This document shows, in pieces, positions 62,059-64,000 of a DNA stretch of 64,000 nt. Numbering within the stretch: position 1 is the first letter of the stretch; the number at the start of each line of letters is the position of its first letter. This DNA comes from Atherix ibis (taxonomy: Eukaryota; Arthropoda; Insecta; Diptera; Athericidae), in NCBI GenBank assembly GCA_958298945.1, contig OY282609.1, positions 66,622,220-66,686,219 on the forward strand, read 5' to 3'. The position numbers and the translations under genes are program-made. The notes beneath the pieces were generated by a model. The model was not told where the DNA came from. It searched no databases and saw only the letters and a list, made by a program, of their open reading frames with translations.

Positions 62059-62961
62059 CGAGGTCTGTTCAAAAAGTATCGTGAATTTTGAATTTCCGCG
62101 GGTTACGTATATTCGATTCTCGATTTTTGTGGCGTTCTGTTGGTACTCATGTCTTTCACTTATGCCGCCAAGTTGGGCCATTTTGAATGTCAAGTTAATT
62201 TTTGACACCTGCTTTGTTTGCACGTGTTTTGGCTCGTCTTCGATTTTTGCTCCCTTTCGACCAAAAACCGCATCGCATTAACATTGCTAAGGAGCTGTTG
62301 GGCTCTCCGCGACGACCCAAATTTGCTCCAGAGGGTCATAACTGGTGATGAATCATGGGTTTATGGTTATGACGTGAAAACCAAAACTCGATCATCCCAA
62401 TGGAAGCTGCCGCACGAGTCAAGACCGAAAAAAGCGCGCCAAGTTCGGTCGAATGTGAAGGTTTTGCTTACAGTTTTCTTCGATTACAGGAGTGGGGTGC
62501 ATCATGAGTACTTGCTACAGGGTAGAACAATCAATAAGAAATATTACCTGCAATTTATGTGCATGTTGCGCGAAGCTATCCGCCAGAAAAGCCCGGATTT
62601 GTGGAAGAACAAAAATTGGCTTTTGCCATTTTTGACCAAAAACAATACACTAATAAGGCCGCAGGCACCGTATTCCCCAGATCTGGTCGTCTGTAACTTT
62701 TTTTTGTTCACAAAACTGAAGAGTTCCATGAAAGGACGACGCTATGCTACGATTGAGGAGATAAAGACGGCATCGAAGGAGGAGCTGAACAAGATCACAA
62801 AAAATTATTTTTTGAAGTGTTTCGAGGATTTGAAAAAACGTTGGCACAAGTGTAGAATATCTGGTAGGGATTACTTTGAAGGGGACAAAATAGATATTCA
62901 TAAATAAATAAATAATTTTTGAGAAAACACAAAATTCGCGATACTTTTTGAACAGACCTCA
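62059..62961 (+). mobile_element. mariner element B5, internally deleted
   Basis: 903-bp family B element. The left end is CGAGGTCTGTTCAAAAAGTA and the right end in reverse is TGAGGTCTGTTCAAAAAGTA. TA lies on both sides (62,057-62,058 and 62,962-62,963). It has normal 5' and 3' ends, unlike B2 and B3, but shares their deletion of the N-terminal half of the transposase: leader sequence CGATTTTTGC is joined directly to the CGACCAAAAA block. Confidence 0.93.
62252..62907 (+). pseudogene. mariner transposase pseudogene (family B, copy 5)
   Basis: The longest surviving transposase frame in the window. One uninterrupted frame from 62,218 (non-family leader) to the stop at 62,907 covers about 220 codons. 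It contains the helix RIALTLLRSCWAL (frame-shifted relative to the family's KELLDSVRDDPNLLQ), ITGDESWVYGYDV with the first Asp intact, RPKKARQVRSNVKVLLTVFF, and the C-terminal KKRWHKC and DYFEGDKIDIHK. Lesions: the DNA-binding N-terminus is absent. The second-Asp block (HHDN and about ten following residues) is deleted, so NWLL runs into PFLTKNNT. The third Asp is Asn (VVCNFF instead of APCDFF). The open frame is therefore a fossil and not an enzyme. Confidence 0.9.
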
Positions 62962-63339
62962 TATTGAGGTGATGAAGCTTACATAGCTAATGAGAAAAAA
63001 CATCGAAGCTTGCATGGCTGTGCTAATATGAGTGGAGTCATATCTGAATAAGATGACGAATCAAAGCAGCCCAGTAGTTCCATGTATGGGGTTGCCCAGG
63101 CAGGACATTAGGAGTGTAATTGCTGTTGAGATGGGTTCAACTGCTTGAATCTGGTCAGCTTGCTGGCAAAATCCATATTAACAGGTCTGTGTTGCACGTT
63201 GATTGGGCGTATCTCATTCTTTATCGTCGTAGTCGACCGGTGGTATTTATATCTAACGATGGATATCCCACGTAAAACAAGCAGTAATTACCAAATTATC
63301 CTATATAAGCCGTTAGCTTGCATTTTATCACTCTTTTAT
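62962..63339. other. G+C-raised flank, probable 3' part of a LINE
   Basis: Composition like 61,440-61,980 and contiguous with the R1-like remnant to its right. On that element's minus strand this would lie at its 3' end. No motif seen. Confidence 0.35.
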
Positions 63340-63735
63340 TGAGACGGCACCTCTTTATTACGTGGGATACGTATTCAGCTACTGCACTCCAAGATGCTCA
63401 CATTAATCACTGTTATCATTTTTGCAAAGATGCCCTTCTCGTACAGGTGTTGATCGACGATTTTCTCCAGTTCCTTTCTTTCTTCGGTAAAACATAAACA
63501 TTGGAAAAATCATTGGCCAATTAACAAGTGGGGCATATCCGAAAAACGTTTTTCCCCGAAAAAATGTGGACAATTATTATATTGGGCATGTTGTGTCAAT
63601 ATCCAACTTAAAGCGATATATGTACGAGTATATATGACCCAAAGCTTTCATATCCTGTCAGAAATTACGCCGGTCCACTTTTCCGTGACCTCCTCCGTTC
63701 CATGTACCATATCAGGAATGAGCTGCGTCATCCTT
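63340..63735 (-). mobile_element. R1-like LINE C-terminal remnant
   Basis: Minus-strand pieces in the order expected after the thumb of R1-type reverse transcriptases: QLIPDMVHGTEEVTEKW (about 63,730-63,680); YRFKLDIDTTCPI (about 63,620-63,585), the start of the Cys/His cluster; ICPTC (about 63,525-63,540); and a final helix ASWSAVAEYVSHVIKRCR (about 63,400-63,345). Stops separate the blocks. It is not obviously the same copy as the 10.7-12.5 kb element and its C-terminal wording differs. Clade call is from motif order and is moderate. Confidence 0.55.
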
Positions 63736-64000
63736 TAGTTGATAAATCCAAATGTCGTTGTTAACTAGACGCAGTATTTTTTTTCCTTGCCATCCTCGAT
63801 GCTAGATAGCACGATTGGCGGTATGCTAGCAATAACGATATACGATTCAGTAAGAAAATTGCTCGAAAGTAGAAGTGCACCCCGCAAAAAAATGATCGAA
63901 ATTTATTTCAAGTTTACTGTTCAACTCTTACGGTCTATTTTGTCTCTTCTGACCCAACCAAAAATATATAAGCCACAAGTTCAGTAATACTGGTTCATCA
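63736..64000. other. Right edge of window, nothing recognised
   Basis: An open frame at 63,787-63,987 has a weak start and no familiar motif. Confidence 0.4.

Noticed and set aside
62544..62901. Minus-strand frames within B5
   Set aside because: Antisense of the transposase C-terminal region.

Overview
The window is a very A+T-rich stretch of animal nuclear DNA, roughly three quarters A+T by eye. It almost certainly comes from a higher (cyclorrhaphan) fly. The evidence is one large gene that reads as the fly Kekkon protein Kek1, several mauritiana-type mariner elements, a second mariner family, and relics of Jockey-like and R1-like non-LTR retrotransposons. Nothing prokaryotic is present: there are no operons or ribosome-binding sites. 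I cannot name the species.

Layout. 1-2.6 kb holds degraded Jockey-like reverse transcriptase pieces on both strands. 2.6-7.5 kb is mostly featureless A+T-rich DNA. 7.5-8.7 kb is a full-length but dead mauritiana-type mariner (family A, copy A1). 10.7-12.5 kb is an internally deleted R1-like LINE on the minus strand. 14.7-15.6 kb and 17.2-18.0 kb are two copies of a second mariner family (B1, B2), with a tRNA-like SINE relic between them. 18-35 kb has no recognisable transposon and contains the only convincing host gene, kek1 (21,973-25,317, minus strand). About 3 kb upstream of kek1 lies an unidentified open frame interrupted by one TGA. 35-51.9 kb contains mariners A2, B3 and A3, a 17-bp snap-back hairpin and a 13-bp-unit satellite of about 1 kb at 43.4-44.5 kb. 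52-59 kb is intergenic with a few coding-like islands I cannot identify. 59-64 kb is a transposon graveyard: A4, a 105-bp solo end (B4), B5, and an R1-like remnant at the right end.

How the parts relate. kek1 encodes a single-pass surface protein (leucine-rich repeats, one Ig domain, transmembrane helix, long cytoplasmic tail). In flies Kek1 is a feedback inhibitor of the EGF receptor. Every transposase and reverse transcriptase frame here is broken. The most interesting transposon biology is in family B. Two separate loci carry the same fold-back arrangement, in which the element's 5' end replaces its 3' end in inverted orientation. The internal junction is shared and TA flanks both copies, so this rearranged form probably moved as a unit. 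A third copy shares its internal deletion.
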